Assembly: GCF_001466665.1 (NCBI RefSeq)
Contig: NZ_KQ758903.1
Span: 1,671,684 to 1,735,683 of the forward strand
Length of the DNA stretch: 64,000 nt
Source: Dehalogenimonas alkenigignens
GTDB lineage: Bacteria; Chloroflexota; Dehalococcoidia; Dehalococcoidales; Dehalococcoidaceae
Reading direction: 5' to 3'
Below, piece by piece: positions 15,607-25,341 of the stretch. Within the stretch, counting starts at the first letter, position 1, and each line of letters starts with the position of its first letter. A program made the position numbers and the translations under genes. Below the pieces are notes generated by a model. That model was not told where the DNA came from. It worked only from the letters and a program-made list of their open reading frames with translations, and made no database searches.

Positions 15607-18102
15607 ATGTCCCAATCTCTGGAAAAACTGAAAGCCGTTATCAGCCTTGAAAAGAAGAAAGGCTGCCTGGATACGGCCGTGATCGGGGGGCTGGATAAGT
15701 TCCTGGCTAACTGGGCTCCGGAGGCTTCGGCCGGCATCGCCAACCGGACTCAATTGTCCCGGTTCAATCAATTTATCGGCGCTTTTAACTACGCCGGTTC
15801 GCCAGCCGCGGCGCGGCCCGCTGCCCTCGACCGGTTGATCGAATTCGCCGAGGAGCTAGAGGCAGCGGCAAAGGTTACCGTCGCCAGCAAGTTATCGCCG
15901 GAATCAGGTGAGCCGGATTTTACCGTAGCTGAATCCGCTCCGAAATACAGGCGCAAACCGGTCTCTGCAAAAAAAGCGGCAACTCCCCCGGTATCGTCCC
16001 TGGAATTGCCGGTTACCGCTTTCAAAGGCGTTTCTGACGCCACCGCCGCCAAGTTGAAAAAACTTGGTATCGAGAATGTCCGCGACCTGCTGTACCATTT
16101 CCCGGCCCGTCACGTTGATTACTCTCATACCGCCAGGATTTCGTCTTTGTCACCCGGCCCGGATCAGACCATTGTCGCCAATGTCTGGGAGGTGCGGCCG
16201 ACCACTCCAGGCGGCCGCAGGTCCACCGAGGCGATCCTGGGCGACGAGACCGGTAATATCCGTGCCCTGTGGTTCAACAATCCTTACCTAGCCCGGCAGA
16301 TCAAGAACGGCGATCGTCTGGTGATTTCCGGCCGGGTGAGCGCCTGGAAGGGTATGCTGGTCTTCGAATCGCCGGAATGGGAAAAACTGGAGGAAAAAGA
16401 ACTCGTCCACACAGGGCGGTTGGTGCCGGTATATCCCTTGACCGCCGGCCTTTACCCCCGCGCCCTGCGAAAATTGATGAAGGAGGTGGTCGACGGCTTC
16501 GCCCCGGCGCTGGAGGACTACCTACCCGCCGACATTAAAGAGCGAAGGCGATTGGCCGATCTGCCGCAATCCGTAGCCCAGGCCCATTTTCCGGCCCACG
16601 AACCGTCTTACAATGCGGCCAGGATGCGTCTTGCCTTCGATGAATTGTTCTTCCTCCAGCTCGGAGTGTTAGCGCGCAAACGCGCCTGGCAGCATTCACA
16701 ACCAGCGGCGAGCATCACCGCCGACCAGGCACTGCTCACCCGATTCGTTGATTCATTGCCGTTCAAACTCACCGGAGCCCAGCGGCGGTCACTCGACGAG
16801 ATACTGGCCGATCTCAAACGCACCGAAGCCATGAGCCGCCTACTTCAGGGTGAGGTCGGCTCGGGCAAAACGGTAGTAGCCACTGCTGCGATTCTGATGG
16901 CTGTCAACGCCGGTTTCCAGGCGGCTTTCATGGCCCCGACGGAGATTTTGGCCGAGCAACACTTCTGCTCGGTGACCGCCATGCTCGATCGCCTGGCGGT
17001 GCAGAAGCAGCAAGGTGAGCATTCGGTCAGCTATTTTGGCATCGTGTCGGACCGGCCGCTCACCGTGGCTTTACTCATCGGTGACGCCAAGGAGTCAGGC
17101 AAGTCAGCCGTCCGCGACCTGGTGAGAAACGGTGGGATCGATCTGATCATCGGCACCCACGCTTTGATTCAGAAATCAATGAAGTTCAAAAGACTTGGCA
17201 TGGCTGTTATTGATGAGCAGCACCGCTTCGGCGTGGAGCAGCGGCAAAGTCTGCGGCAGAAAGGCAGCAATCCGCACATCCTGGTGATGACGGCTACGCC
17301 AATACCCCGAACGCTGGCGCTCACCCTATACGGCGATCTCGATCTTTCTGTCATTGACGAGCTGCCGCCGGGACGCCAAATCATCAAGACGCGGTGGCTC
17401 AAGCCGGAGCAGCGGGGCAGCGCCTACGCCTTCATCAAGAAACAGCTCGCCATGAAACAGCAAGCCTTCATCGTCTGCCCGCTGGTGGAAGAGTCAGAGG
17501 CTGTGCAAGCACGGGCGGCTACCGCCCAATACGAGAACCTTAAAATGGAGGTCTTTCCAGAGTACCGGCTCGGCCTGTTGCATGGCCGTTTGACCGCCGC
17601 GGAGAAAGACTCGGTCATGGGCGCCTTCAAGGACGGCAAACTGGATATTCTCGTTTCGACACCGGTTATCGAGGTCGGCATTGACGTGCCCAACGCCACG
17701 GTGATGCTCATTGAGTCCGCCGACCGCTTCGGCCTGTCTCAGCTCCATCAGTTCCGGGGCAGGGTGGGGCGCGGCTCTGAACAGAGCTACTGCATGCTGC
17801 TGGCTGAAAACCCTTCTGAAATCGCCAACGCCCGCCTTGGGGTCATCGAGAAAACCCAGGACGGATTTATCCTGGCGGAGGAAGACCTGAAGCTCCGCGG
17901 CCCCGGCGAGTTTTTCGGCACCCGCCAGTCCGGGCTGCCGGACCTTAAGATGGCCAAGCTCTCTGACGTTCCCATCCTCGAAATGGCCCGCGAGGAAGCC
18001 ACACGCCTGTTCGCAGAAGATCCCAAGCTTCAGAAACCGGAGCACCGCGCCCTCTATAAGGAACTAATCCGTATCTGGCCACAGACGGGAGAATGGAGCT
18101 AG
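15607..18102 (+). CDS. recG: ATP-dependent DNA helicase RecG
   Basis: RecG remodels stalled replication forks and branch-migrates Holliday junctions. The 831-aa protein is longer than the usual 680-700 aa because of an N-terminal extension of about 130 residues before the wedge/OB domain (VANVWEVRP onwards). Walker A is GEVGSGKTVVA (about residue 415) and the DExH box is DEQH (536-539). MTATPIPRTL, the TPVIEVGIDVPNA segment and QLHQFRGRVGRG are the later helicase motifs. A TATAAT box ends 9 bp before the ATG and no ribosome site is seen, which suggests a leaderless message. Confidence 0.96.
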   Translation: MSQSLEKLKAVISLEKKKGCLDTAVIGGLDKFLANWAPEASAGIANRTQLSRFNQFIGAFNYAGSPAAARPAALDRLIEFAEELEAAAKVTVASKLSPESGEPDFTVAESAPKYRRKPVSAKKAATPPVSSLELPVTAFKGVSDATAAKLKKLGIENVRDLLYHFPARHVDYSHTARISSLSPGPDQTIVANVWEVRPTTPGGRRSTEAILGDETGNIRALWFNNPYLARQIKNGDRLVISGRVSAWKGMLVFESPEWEKLEEKELVHTGRLVPVYPLTAGLYPRALRKLMKEVVDGFAPALEDYLPADIKERRRLADLPQSVAQAHFPAHEPSYNAARMRLAFDELFFLQLGVLARKRAWQHSQPAASITADQALLTRFVDSLPFKLTGAQRRSLDEILADLKRTEAMSRLLQGEVGSGKTVVATAAILMAVNAGFQAAFMAPTEILAEQHFCSVTAMLDRLAVQKQQGEHSVSYFGIVSDRPLTVALLIGDAKESGKSAVRDLVRNGGIDLIIGTHALIQKSMKFKRLGMAVIDEQHRFGVEQRQSLRQKGSNPHILVMTATPIPRTLALTLYGDLDLSVIDELPPGRQIIKTRWLKPEQRGSAYAFIKKQLAMKQQAFIVCPLVEESEAVQARAATAQYENLKMEVFPEYRLGLLHGRLTAAEKDSVMGAFKDGKLDILVSTPVIEVGIDVPNATVMLIESADRFGLSQLHQFRGRVGRGSEQSYCMLLAENPSEIANARLGVIEKTQDGFILAEEDLKLRGPGEFFGTRQSGLPDLKMAKLSDVPILEMAREEATRLFAEDPKLQKPEHRALYKELIRIWPQTGEWS

Positions 18103-18230
18103 CGACAATCCAGTCACTTGTAGCCTTTCTCATTGAATTGACGAATCAGGATCAGCGGACGGCTGCTTTGACGTCTTCTACCCAATTGCGCCATTACAAC
18201 TTATAATTTACCCAAGGAGCGCCACTTAAA

Positions 18231-19337
18231 TTGTCCAGATCGCGTTTCATCGCCACCATTATCATCGTCACCGCGCTCATCGGCGGCGGGCTGCTGTGGT
18301 GGAACTTCCTAGCCCGACGCTCCATCCCGCCGCCTCCCGACGGCAATTCGCAGATTGCTTCAGCCGTCGTCGAGGGTCTGGAGATTCCCTGGGAATTTGC
18401 CTTTTTACCAGACGGCGCCATCCTGCTTACCGAACGCCCGGGCCGAGTCCGCTATATCGACTCGTCGGGCGCCCTTCGGGCTGATCCGCTGCCGGGCGTT
18501 GAGGGCGTGGCCGCCGTCGGCGAGGGCGGCCTGCTGGGATTAGCCCTCCATCCTGGTTTCGATTACAACCGCTGGATTTATCTTTACCATACTTACCGCG
18601 TTGGCGGCGGGCTGGCCAACCGGGTCGTCCGCTATACTTTAGGGAATAACCTGACGCTGTCCGGATATACCGTCATAATCGACGGCATACCGGGCGGCAA
18701 TGTTCATAACGGCGGTCGAATTAAGTTTTGCCCGGACGGGCTGCTGTATATCGGTACCGGCGACTCAGGTATTGATACCCTGGCGCAGGACCTGAACTCG
18801 CTGGCCGGCAAGATACTCCGGCTAAACGATGACGGCTCGATCCCTTCAGGCAACCCCTTCCCTAACTCGGCGGTCTATTCCTACGGCCACCGCAACGTTC
18901 AAGGTTTAGCCTGGGACAGCTTCGGCCAGCTGTGGGCGACAGAGCACGGCTCCAATAATTTCGACGAGTTGAATCTCATTGAAGCCGCCAACAATTACGG
19001 CTGGCCAGTCGTCCGCGGCGAAACCACGGCTCCCGGCATGACCGGCCCCAAACTGCATAGCGGCAACGACACCTGGGCGCCTTCAGGCCTGACTTTTTTT
19101 CAGGGTTCGCTTTATTTTACCGGTCTTCGGGGTCAAAGCATTTTTGAGTACAACCTTCAAACCGGGGGGTTGACGCGTTATTTGAACGGCATTTTCGGCA
19201 GGCTCAGGGACATTGTCAACGGCCCTGACGGCTACCTGTATGTCATTACCAACAATCTTGACGGCCGCGGCATTCCGCTGGCTGGCGACGACCATCTGAT
19301 CCGGATCAATCCGGCCAGGCTGGCGGAAACCGCCTGA
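18231..19337 (+). CDS. PQQ-type glucose/sorbosone dehydrogenase-like protein, membrane-anchored
   Basis: This 368-aa protein starts at TTG with AAGGAG about 12 bases upstream. A hydrophobic segment (residues 7-24) acts as signal or anchor, so the domain is outside the membrane. The rest is a six-bladed beta-propeller of the glucose/sorbosone dehydrogenase family (soluble aldose dehydrogenase type): EIPWEFAFLPDG, GLLGLALHP, NVHNGGRIKFCPDGLLYIGTGD, YGHRNVQGLAWD, TEHGSNNFDELN. Family members bind PQQ and oxidise sugars, but no PQQ synthesis gene is visible here. The true substrate is unknown. It stands alone between recG and argS. Confidence 0.85.
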   Translation: MSRSRFIATIIIVTALIGGGLLWWNFLARRSIPPPPDGNSQIASAVVEGLEIPWEFAFLPDGAILLTERPGRVRYIDSSGALRADPLPGVEGVAAVGEGGLLGLALHPGFDYNRWIYLYHTYRVGGGLANRVVRYTLGNNLTLSGYTVIIDGIPGGNVHNGGRIKFCPDGLLYIGTGDSGIDTLAQDLNSLAGKILRLNDDGSIPSGNPFPNSAVYSYGHRNVQGLAWDSFGQLWATEHGSNNFDELNLIEAANNYGWPVVRGETTAPGMTGPKLHSGNDTWAPSGLTFFQGSLYFTGLRGQSIFEYNLQTGGLTRYLNGIFGRLRDIVNGPDGYLYVITNNLDGRGIPLAGDDHLIRINPARLAETA

Positions 19338-19420
19338 ACACCCATAACACCGCGTAAACGCCGCCGCAGCCGGGTGTGTTATAATCTAACCCATTCTAAA
19401 AACAGGCTGGAGATACATAG

Positions 19421-21094
19421 TTGAACGGAATCCTCGGAATAAAAGGGTTGATTACCGACCTGCTGGCTCGCTCAATTGCCGGGGCGCAAGCCGGCGGCAG
19501 ACTTCCGGCGGTAGCGATGCCTCAGATTATCCTTGAGCACCCTCAGAATCCCTCGCACGGCGATTATGCCACCAGCCTGCCGCTGAAGATGTCACGTTCC
19601 ACCGGCATGAAACCGATGGAAATTGCCTCGGTTTTGACCGAATATATCCCCGCCGTCGCAGAAATCAAGAGTGTCGCTGTGGCCCATCCGGGTTTCCTGA
19701 ACTTCACCATCTCGGACGACTGGATTACCGAGCAGGTCGAGGAGATCATTCGCTCCGGCGAGTGCTACGGCAATATCGATACCGGCTGCGGCCGGAAGAT
19801 CCAGATAGAATATGTCTCGGCCAATCCTACCGGCCCCATCCATGTCGGTCACGGCCGGGGCGCCGTGCTTGGCAGTTCGCTTGCCCTTGCCCTCAAAGCT
19901 GCCGGATTTGAGGTACAGCAGGAATATTATGTCAACGACGCCGGCAACCAGGTGCTGTCATTCAAGCGGTCGCTCCTGGCCCGCTACCTCCAGCAGCTCG
20001 GTATCGATGCCGAAATGCCGGCGGAAGGTTATTTCGGCAGTTATATGACAGATCTGGCGCGCGATATCCTCCAGGAAGAAGGCGACCGCTTCCGTGATCT
20101 CCCGCCGACCGAAGCGCTGGAACAGCTCGGTACCATCGGGCTGAGAAAAATGCTGGGTCTTGTTCGGGAAGACCTGGCCGCCCTGGGAGTGAGCTTCGAC
20201 CGCTGGTTTTCCGAGCAGAGCCTTTACGACAGCGGCGAGTTCGCCCGAGTCATCGAATTGCTGCAAAAAGCCGGCTACGTCGTGGATAAGGAAGGCGCCA
20301 CCTGGTTCGCATCCACAGCGCTGGGCGAGAGCAAGGACAACGTCATCATCAGGAGCGACGGCACGCCGACTTATTTCGCCTCAGACATCGCCTACCATTA
20401 TGACAAGTTCATCCGCCGCGGTTTCGATTTAGGCATAAACATCTGGGGCGCCGACCACCAGGGCCACGTCTCCCGGATGAAGGCAGTGCTGCAAGCCCTG
20501 GGCATCGACCCGGCGCGTCTGCACGTCATCATCTCCCAATTGGTAACCCTGCGCCGCGGCGAGGAGCTGGTCAGGCTTTCCAAACGTACCGGCGAGATCA
20601 TTACCCTCCGGGAAGTTCTGGACGAGGTCGGCGCCGATGCCTGTCGTTTCAACTTCCTGTCCAGAAGCGCTGATTCCCAGATGGACTTCGACCTGGAGCT
20701 GGCGAAGAAGCAGTCTGCCGAGAATCCGGTTTACTACGTTCAATACGCCCATGCCCGCATCTGCTCTATTATAAGTTTGGCCAGAGATAAACAGATTGAA
20801 TACGCCGCGGGCGACGTTACTAAACTCGTCGAACCGGCGGAACTCGAACTGCTGCGGAAAATGCTACTCCTGCCGGAGGTTATCTCTCAGGTGGCTGAAA
20901 GCTTCGAGCCGCACCATCTGGCCCATTACGCCGGGGTGTTGGCTGCCGCTTTCCACCAATTTTACAAGGACTGCCGTGTCGTATCCGCCGATCTGCCCCT
21001 GTCACAGGCACGCCTCAAGCTGTCTATGGCGGCGCGTACGGTGCTAGCCCGCACCCTCCACCTTATGGGCATGTCGGCGCCGGAGTGCATGTAG
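19421..21094 (+). CDS. argS: Arginyl-tRNA synthetase
   Basis: ArgS charges tRNA-Arg. It is 557 aa with a TTG start after GGAG. The HIGH motif appears as HVGHGRG (residues 141-147). The KMSKS region is the degenerate LSKRTGEI type, as usual for class I ArgRS. EYVSANPTGPIHVGHG and the anticodon-binding C-terminus (HHLAHYAGVLAAAFHQFY) complete the family pattern. A strong terminator follows. Its presence near the arginine biosynthesis genes is probably coincidental. Confidence 0.97.
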   Translation: MNGILGIKGLITDLLARSIAGAQAGGRLPAVAMPQIILEHPQNPSHGDYATSLPLKMSRSTGMKPMEIASVLTEYIPAVAEIKSVAVAHPGFLNFTISDDWITEQVEEIIRSGECYGNIDTGCGRKIQIEYVSANPTGPIHVGHGRGAVLGSSLALALKAAGFEVQQEYYVNDAGNQVLSFKRSLLARYLQQLGIDAEMPAEGYFGSYMTDLARDILQEEGDRFRDLPPTEALEQLGTIGLRKMLGLVREDLAALGVSFDRWFSEQSLYDSGEFARVIELLQKAGYVVDKEGATWFASTALGESKDNVIIRSDGTPTYFASDIAYHYDKFIRRGFDLGINIWGADHQGHVSRMKAVLQALGIDPARLHVIISQLVTLRRGEELVRLSKRTGEIITLREVLDEVGADACRFNFLSRSADSQMDFDLELAKKQSAENPVYYVQYAHARICSIISLARDKQIEYAAGDVTKLVEPAELELLRKMLLLPEVISQVAESFEPHHLAHYAGVLAAAFHQFYKDCRVVSADLPLSQARLKLSMAARTVLARTLHLMGMSAPECM

Positions 21095-21111
21095 ACTGTC
21101 GAATCGCATAT

Positions 21112-21152
21112 GAAACAAAAAGGGCAAACTGGAAGCTTGCCCTTTTTGTTTC
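21112..21152. terminator. Bidirectional terminator between argS and the RND transporter
   Basis: A perfect 16-bp inverted repeat (GAAACAAAAAGGGCAA / TTGCCCTTTTTGTTTC) with a 9-nt loop separates convergent genes. It has U-rich arms in both directions. Confidence 0.9.
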
Positions 21153-21164
21153 TTCCACTGCGGG

Positions 21165-23456
21165 TTAGCCGGCGGCAGCCTTCGCCAGCTTTCTTTCCTT
21201 CCTCAAATCAATGGCCACAATGATCGTCGGCAGTACCACCAGGCTGGAGACCAGGGCGAAGCCGACGTTGATCATCGTTACCGCGCCGAAGTCGGTCAGG
21301 ATGGGAAAATCGCGGGCAAAAAGCAGCGCGCCGAAACCGCCGACTACGGTTAGGCCTGAGGTGATGACCGCCCGGCCGATTTTAGTCATCGCGGTAGTCA
21401 TGGCCGCCCCCGGAGCAGCGCCTTTTTGCCGCTCCTCCTGGTAACGCATCATCATCAGAATAGTGAATTCAACGCCGATACCGATGATAAGTGAACCCAA
21501 AGTGGCGGTCAAAGCTGTGTATTTGATGCCGCCAAAATACATCACCACGCTCGACCAGCCGATGATCATGGCGATGGGTAAAGTGGCAATTAAAGCCTTC
21601 GCCGCGTTGAACCTGAACAGCACAAACAGGCCAAGGAACACCAGTCCGATGCCCAGCAATGTCATCTCCACTCGGCCGGTAGTCAGCGAATCCATAAGTT
21701 CGATACCTATCACTCCCTGGCCGGTGACCACTGCGGTAACGCCCGCGGGCGGCGAGCTGAGATAAGTATCCACCGTTTCCCGCAGCCCGCGAAGGTCCTC
21801 CGTCGAAAGGCCGGGGGCGGTCATGACGGTGACGTTAGCCAGAGTCTTAGCGCCGGTCAGCAGATTGGCTTTAGCCAGTTCAGGTACAAACTCCAGAATC
21901 TGGTTAACCGCTGCCTGAGCCGATGGCAACCCCCCTCCGGCGGCCTGGGCTACCACGCCGGCGATGCTGTCCACACGAAGCACCGGCACCACCGACTGGC
22001 TGAGCAGCCGTCCTTCCAGCGTCTGCATCCATTCCAGCACCTCCAACTCGGTAACATCATCAGCCCGGATCATTATATTGAACGCGGTTGAACCGCCGGA
22101 CAATGCCGCCAGGTCGTTAAAATCCTTCATCAGCGGCAGGTCCTGGGAGATATACTTGTTTTCATCCGTCTCTGTTTCGATACGGCTGTCCAGCCCGATT
22201 CCGATGACGGTGAATACCGCGGCGACGGAGATGATGAGTACGGGATTGCGGATTATCCGTGGCGCCAGTTTCGCCAGGGCGCGTTCGACAATCCCAACCT
22301 CGCTTCCGTCTTTCGGCGATGCCGTTTTCGATGCCGCTTTCTTACGCCGATCGTGTGAGTATAAGACTGGCAGCAGGATGAACAGCGAGACTAAATAACA
22401 GGCGATAACGCCGATAATCAGGATCATGCCGAATTGACGAATCATGGGCACGGGAGATAGGAACAGAGCGGCAAATCCCAGGCAAGCGGCGATGATGGCG
22501 ATGAGGATAGCCGGGCCGATGTGGGTTACCGAATCGATGATCGCCTCAGCTACCGTTTCACCGCGGCGGGCTTCCTCGTCATAACGGTTATGAAACTGGA
22601 CGGCATAATCCACCCCCAGTCCGATCAGGATTGGCAGGATGGCCATCGTGACCATAGTGATCGGTACAGACAGCCAGCCCATCATGCCGAAAGCGTAAAT
22701 GCTGCCGATGATCACCGCCCCCAGCGGCAGCCAGCGCCAGGCGAAAAAGCCGCGGACAGCAAATACTGCAGCCAGGATTATCAGCATCAATAGCATGGAA
22801 ATGCCTATCATGGTGCTCATGCTCTGGGTCATGAGTTCTTCCATCTTGGCGAAGATAACCGAGGCGCCGGTGACCGAGGCTTCAATGCCGTTGAATGATA
22901 CCCTCCCGATAGCCGCCCTGGCGGCGTCGACCACCGCGCTGACTTGATCCAGGCTCGTTCCGCCCTCCATGGTGATGATGACGATGCCGAAATTGTCGGT
23001 GGGAAAGAAATGCTTCATTTCCGACCGAAGTGCCCTGCTGTCGAGCATTATCACTTCGAGCGTTGCCTGGTCGGGCGGCAATACCGGCGCGCCGGCAATC
23101 TGTGCCATCGCCTGCCGCAAAGCGAATCCGGGACCGACGACCGACAACACGCCGGCTTCTTTGCTCAACTGCTGCTCGATCGAATCAACAGCGGTGAGAT
23201 TATCAAGGTCAACCAGGTTTGCCAGCCCTTCTGCCCGGGCGAGAATGATGACGGTCTCAGCGCCGAAGTTTTTGTTGAACTCCTGGTAGTCTCGATAAAC
23301 TTGGGAATCTGTCGAGATCATGGTTTCGATACCAGTGGCGAAGCTTAATCGCGAGGCGCCTACCAACGCCGCTAAAAGCAGCAGAACACTGGCGGCGATA
23401 ACCAGGCCGCGCTTGACTTCGATGAACAATCCTAATTTCCTGAAAAAACCGTTCAT
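21165..23456 (-). CDS. MMPL/RND-superfamily (HAE3-type) transporter
   Basis: This 763-aa inner-membrane protein has the RND layout: one N-terminal transmembrane helix, a large extracytoplasmic loop, six helices with GIGLVDYAVQFHNRY-like sterol-sensing/MMPL motif (GLGVDYAVQFHNRY), a central cytoplasmic junction near residue 375, then a second set of helices with GIGVEFTILMMMRY. It is probably driven by the proton gradient and moves lipids or hydrophobic compounds, as in HAE3 exporters. No membrane-fusion protein or outer-membrane partner is adjacent, consistent with a monoderm-like envelope. It is divergent from the acyl-CoA dehydrogenase region and followed downstream by argS's terminator. 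Confidence 0.92.
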   Translation of the reverse strand: MNGFFRKLGLFIEVKRGLVIAASVLLLLAALVGASRLSFATGIETMISTDSQVYRDYQEFNKNFGAETVIILARAEGLANLVDLDNLTAVDSIEQQLSKEAGVLSVVGPGFALRQAMAQIAGAPVLPPDQATLEVIMLDSRALRSEMKHFFPTDNFGIVIITMEGGTSLDQVSAVVDAARAAIGRVSFNGIEASVTGASVIFAKMEELMTQSMSTMIGISMLLMLIILAAVFAVRGFFAWRWLPLGAVIIGSIYAFGMMGWLSVPITMVTMAILPILIGLGVDYAVQFHNRYDEEARRGETVAEAIIDSVTHIGPAILIAIIAACLGFAALFLSPVPMIRQFGMILIIGVIACYLVSLFILLPVLYSHDRRKKAASKTASPKDGSEVGIVERALAKLAPRIIRNPVLIISVAAVFTVIGIGLDSRIETETDENKYISQDLPLMKDFNDLAALSGGSTAFNIMIRADDVTELEVLEWMQTLEGRLLSQSVVPVLRVDSIAGVVAQAAGGGLPSAQAAVNQILEFVPELAKANLLTGAKTLANVTVMTAPGLSTEDLRGLRETVDTYLSSPPAGVTAVVTGQGVIGIELMDSLTTGRVEMTLLGIGLVFLGLFVLFRFNAAKALIATLPIAMIIGWSSVVMYFGGIKYTALTATLGSLIIGIGVEFTILMMMRYQEERQKGAAPGAAMTTAMTKIGRAVITSGLTVVGGFGALLFARDFPILTDFGAVTMINVGFALVSSLVVLPTIIVAIDLRKERKLAKAAAG

Positions 23457-23488
23457 TTATACTGATTCTCCGTTATACCTCGTACCAC

Positions 23489-23743
23489 CTATTGAAGCGG
23501 CTCTTCCGCCGCCAGCTCAAGAGCCCGAAGCATCTCCGAAGCCCGTGCCAGAAACCCGGTGATATGCTCCGCTTTGACAACCATCAGTCCGCCCGGGCTG
23601 CCGAACACCAGCAGCTTGGCTGATGGGGTTAACTGGAAATCTTTACGCGCCTCTACCGGTATGACCATCTGGCCGCGTTCGCCGATCGTGGTCGCGCCAT
23701 AGAACTTGGGAACCCAGACTTCGTCGAACTTTTTGTCAGTCAT
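23489..23743 (-). CDS. AbrB/SpoVT-like swapped-hairpin DNA-binding regulator
   Basis: The 84-aa protein contains GATTIGERGQMVIPVEARK, the AbrB-type swapped-hairpin sequence, at residues 16-34. A hydrophobic strand (KLLVFGSPGGLMVV) and a C-terminal helix follow. Such proteins act as dimeric transcription regulators or antitoxins. No toxin gene is adjacent, so a regulator is more likely. It lies 32 bp upstream of the RND transporter and probably forms an operon with it, suggesting control of that exporter. Tandem TATGATATA repeats in its own promoter region are possible binding sites. Confidence 0.85.
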   Translation of the reverse strand: MTDKKFDEVWVPKFYGATTIGERGQMVIPVEARKDFQLTPSAKLLVFGSPGGLMVVKAEHITGFLARASEMLRALELAAEEPLQ

Positions 23744-23763
23744 CAGAGTCTACCTCATATAAG

Positions 23764-23781
23764 TATGATATATATGATATA
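23764..23781 (-). promoter_or_regulatory. Tandem 9-bp repeat upstream of the AbrB-type gene
   Basis: Two head-to-tail copies of TATGATATA lie 21 bp before the regulator start codon, in the promoter zone. They could form an autoregulatory site or a -10 region; sequence alone does not decide. Confidence 0.4.
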
Positions 23782-23898
23782 TTTCATCCTGAGTTTTGTC
23801 TACCGGTTTGTTAGACTTGAACAACCCTTCAACGAAGCCTATAATACCGCCAGCTTGATTGAACAATTGCTCAAATAGCCCTGAACGAGGAGTTAAAC

Positions 23899-25047
23899 GT
23901 GGAGTACTTCCTGAATGAGCTTCAAACAACGGTCCGCGATCTTGCCCGCGGCATTGCCGAAGAGAAGGTTCTGCCAGTACGTGCCGAACTCGATGAAAAA
24001 GAGGAGTTCCCCTGGGCTATCGTCAGGGAGATCGCCGCCTCCGGCCTGTACGGAATCGCCATCCCGGAGGAATACGGCGGCATCGGCGGCGGCTCCTTCG
24101 AGCTGGTGCTGGCCGCCGAACAGCTTGCCCGTGTCTGCGGCGGCGTTGCGGTAACTTACGCCGCCAATTTCCTGGGTTCGGATATTCTGATTGACAACGG
24201 CTCGCCGGAGCAGAAAGCCCGCTTTCTGCCGGACATCGCCAGCGGCGAGAAGCTGTGTGCCTTCGCCATCACCGAGGAGACCGCCGGTTCGGACGCCGGT
24301 GCGGTGAAGACGACAGCGACAAAAACCGTCGACGGCTATGTCATTAACGGCAGCAAGCGTTTCATCACCAACGGCGGCGACGCCGCCATCTATACCATCA
24401 TCGCCCGCACCGAACCGGGCAAGAGCGCCCGCGGTCTGTCAGCCTTCATCGTGGAAAAAGGTACGCCCGGCTTTTCCTTCGGCCGCAAGGAGAAAAAGAT
24501 GGGCATACGCACATCTTCGACCCGGGAACTCCTATTCGACGACTGCCTCATTCCCCGGGAGAATCTCATCGGCAAAGAAGGCATGGGCTTTTTCTATGCC
24601 ATGAAGTTGTTCGAAAAATCCCGCCCTGGCATCGGCGCCCAGGCGCTCGGCATTGCCCAGGGAGCCTTTGAAGCGGCTTACGCCCATGCCAAGGAGCGCG
24701 TTCAATTCGGGGAGGCGGTCCTGTCCTTCCAGGCCATTCAGCACATGCTGGCCAATATGGCCATGGACATCGAGGCAGCTAGGGCGCTCATCTACGCCTC
24801 CGCCCGCACCATTGACTCCGGTCTGCAGAAAAGCGGCAACATGGAGTCCTCGATGAGCAAGGTTTTCGCCTCGGATATGGCGATGCGCGTCACCACCGAC
24901 GCGGTGCAGATTATGGGCGGCGTCGGCTACATGCGGGATTATCCGGCTGAAAAATTCATGCGCGATGCCAAAATCACCCAGATGTACGAAGGCACCAACC
25001 AGATCCTGCGCAACATCATTGCGAACGAATTGAAGAAACGGTATTAA
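23899..25047 (+). CDS. Acyl-CoA dehydrogenase (short/medium-chain type)
   Basis: This FAD enzyme introduces a trans-2 double bond into acyl-CoA, passing electrons to an electron-transfer flavoprotein. It is 382 aa from a GTG start after GAGG. Visible motifs are FAITEETAGSDAG and the flavin-side ITNGGDAAIY. KMGIRTSSTREL and QIMGGVGYMRDYPAEKFMRDAK follow, and then MYEGTNQILRN, whose Glu364 aligns with the usual catalytic base. No ETF, thiolase or ligase genes are adjacent, so substrate and pathway are unclear. It may serve amino-acid or fatty-acid turnover. Confidence 0.93.
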   Translation: MEYFLNELQTTVRDLARGIAEEKVLPVRAELDEKEEFPWAIVREIAASGLYGIAIPEEYGGIGGGSFELVLAAEQLARVCGGVAVTYAANFLGSDILIDNGSPEQKARFLPDIASGEKLCAFAITEETAGSDAGAVKTTATKTVDGYVINGSKRFITNGGDAAIYTIIARTEPGKSARGLSAFIVEKGTPGFSFGRKEKKMGIRTSSTRELLFDDCLIPRENLIGKEGMGFFYAMKLFEKSRPGIGAQALGIAQGAFEAAYAHAKERVQFGEAVLSFQAIQHMLANMAMDIEAARALIYASARTIDSGLQKSGNMESSMSKVFASDMAMRVTTDAVQIMGGVGYMRDYPAEKFMRDAKITQMYEGTNQILRNIIANELKKRY

Positions 25048-25100
25048 TGAGTCGCCGCTCTTTCCACCCGGCGTGATCTAACGGGCAACGGAACTAAAGG

Positions 25101-25298
25101 TCAGGTTTTGGTTTCTGCTGTTTGATCAACGACTGGCGCCGAAGGCGCATTGCTGATAACAGAATTGATACCGTTGACCGCGCTGTCTCTGGACTGATAT
25201 CCTTCCGCAGAATCGGCGATTATATTACCGTTCTGGTGGCGCAGCCGCCAGCGGTATTCCCCGCCTTTATCTTTAAAAAGTTCGAATGTCGCCGCCAT
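25101..25298 (-). CDS. DUF1508 (YegP-like) small protein
   Basis: This 65-aa protein carries one DUF1508 domain: FELFKDKGGEYRWRLRHQNGNIIADSAEGY followed by a Ser-rich turn and GINSVISN. The domain folds as a small beta-rich unit; its function is not established. A closely similar second gene lies 43 bp upstream, clearly a tandem duplication, and shares RWRLRHQNGNIIADSAEGY exactly. The C-terminal tail here is short, unlike the anchored paralog. Confidence 0.85.
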   Translation of the reverse strand: MAATFELFKDKGGEYRWRLRHQNGNIIADSAEGYQSRDSAVNGINSVISNAPSAPVVDQTAETKT

Positions 25299-25341
25299 AT
25301 CTTTACCTCTCTCATTTCTAATTCAGGAAACGGTTACAGAA

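Noticed and set aside
23489-23743. AbrB-type gene as an antitoxin of a toxin-antitoxin pair
   Set aside because: No PIN, MazF-like or other toxin gene is adjacent; the neighbour is an RND transporter.
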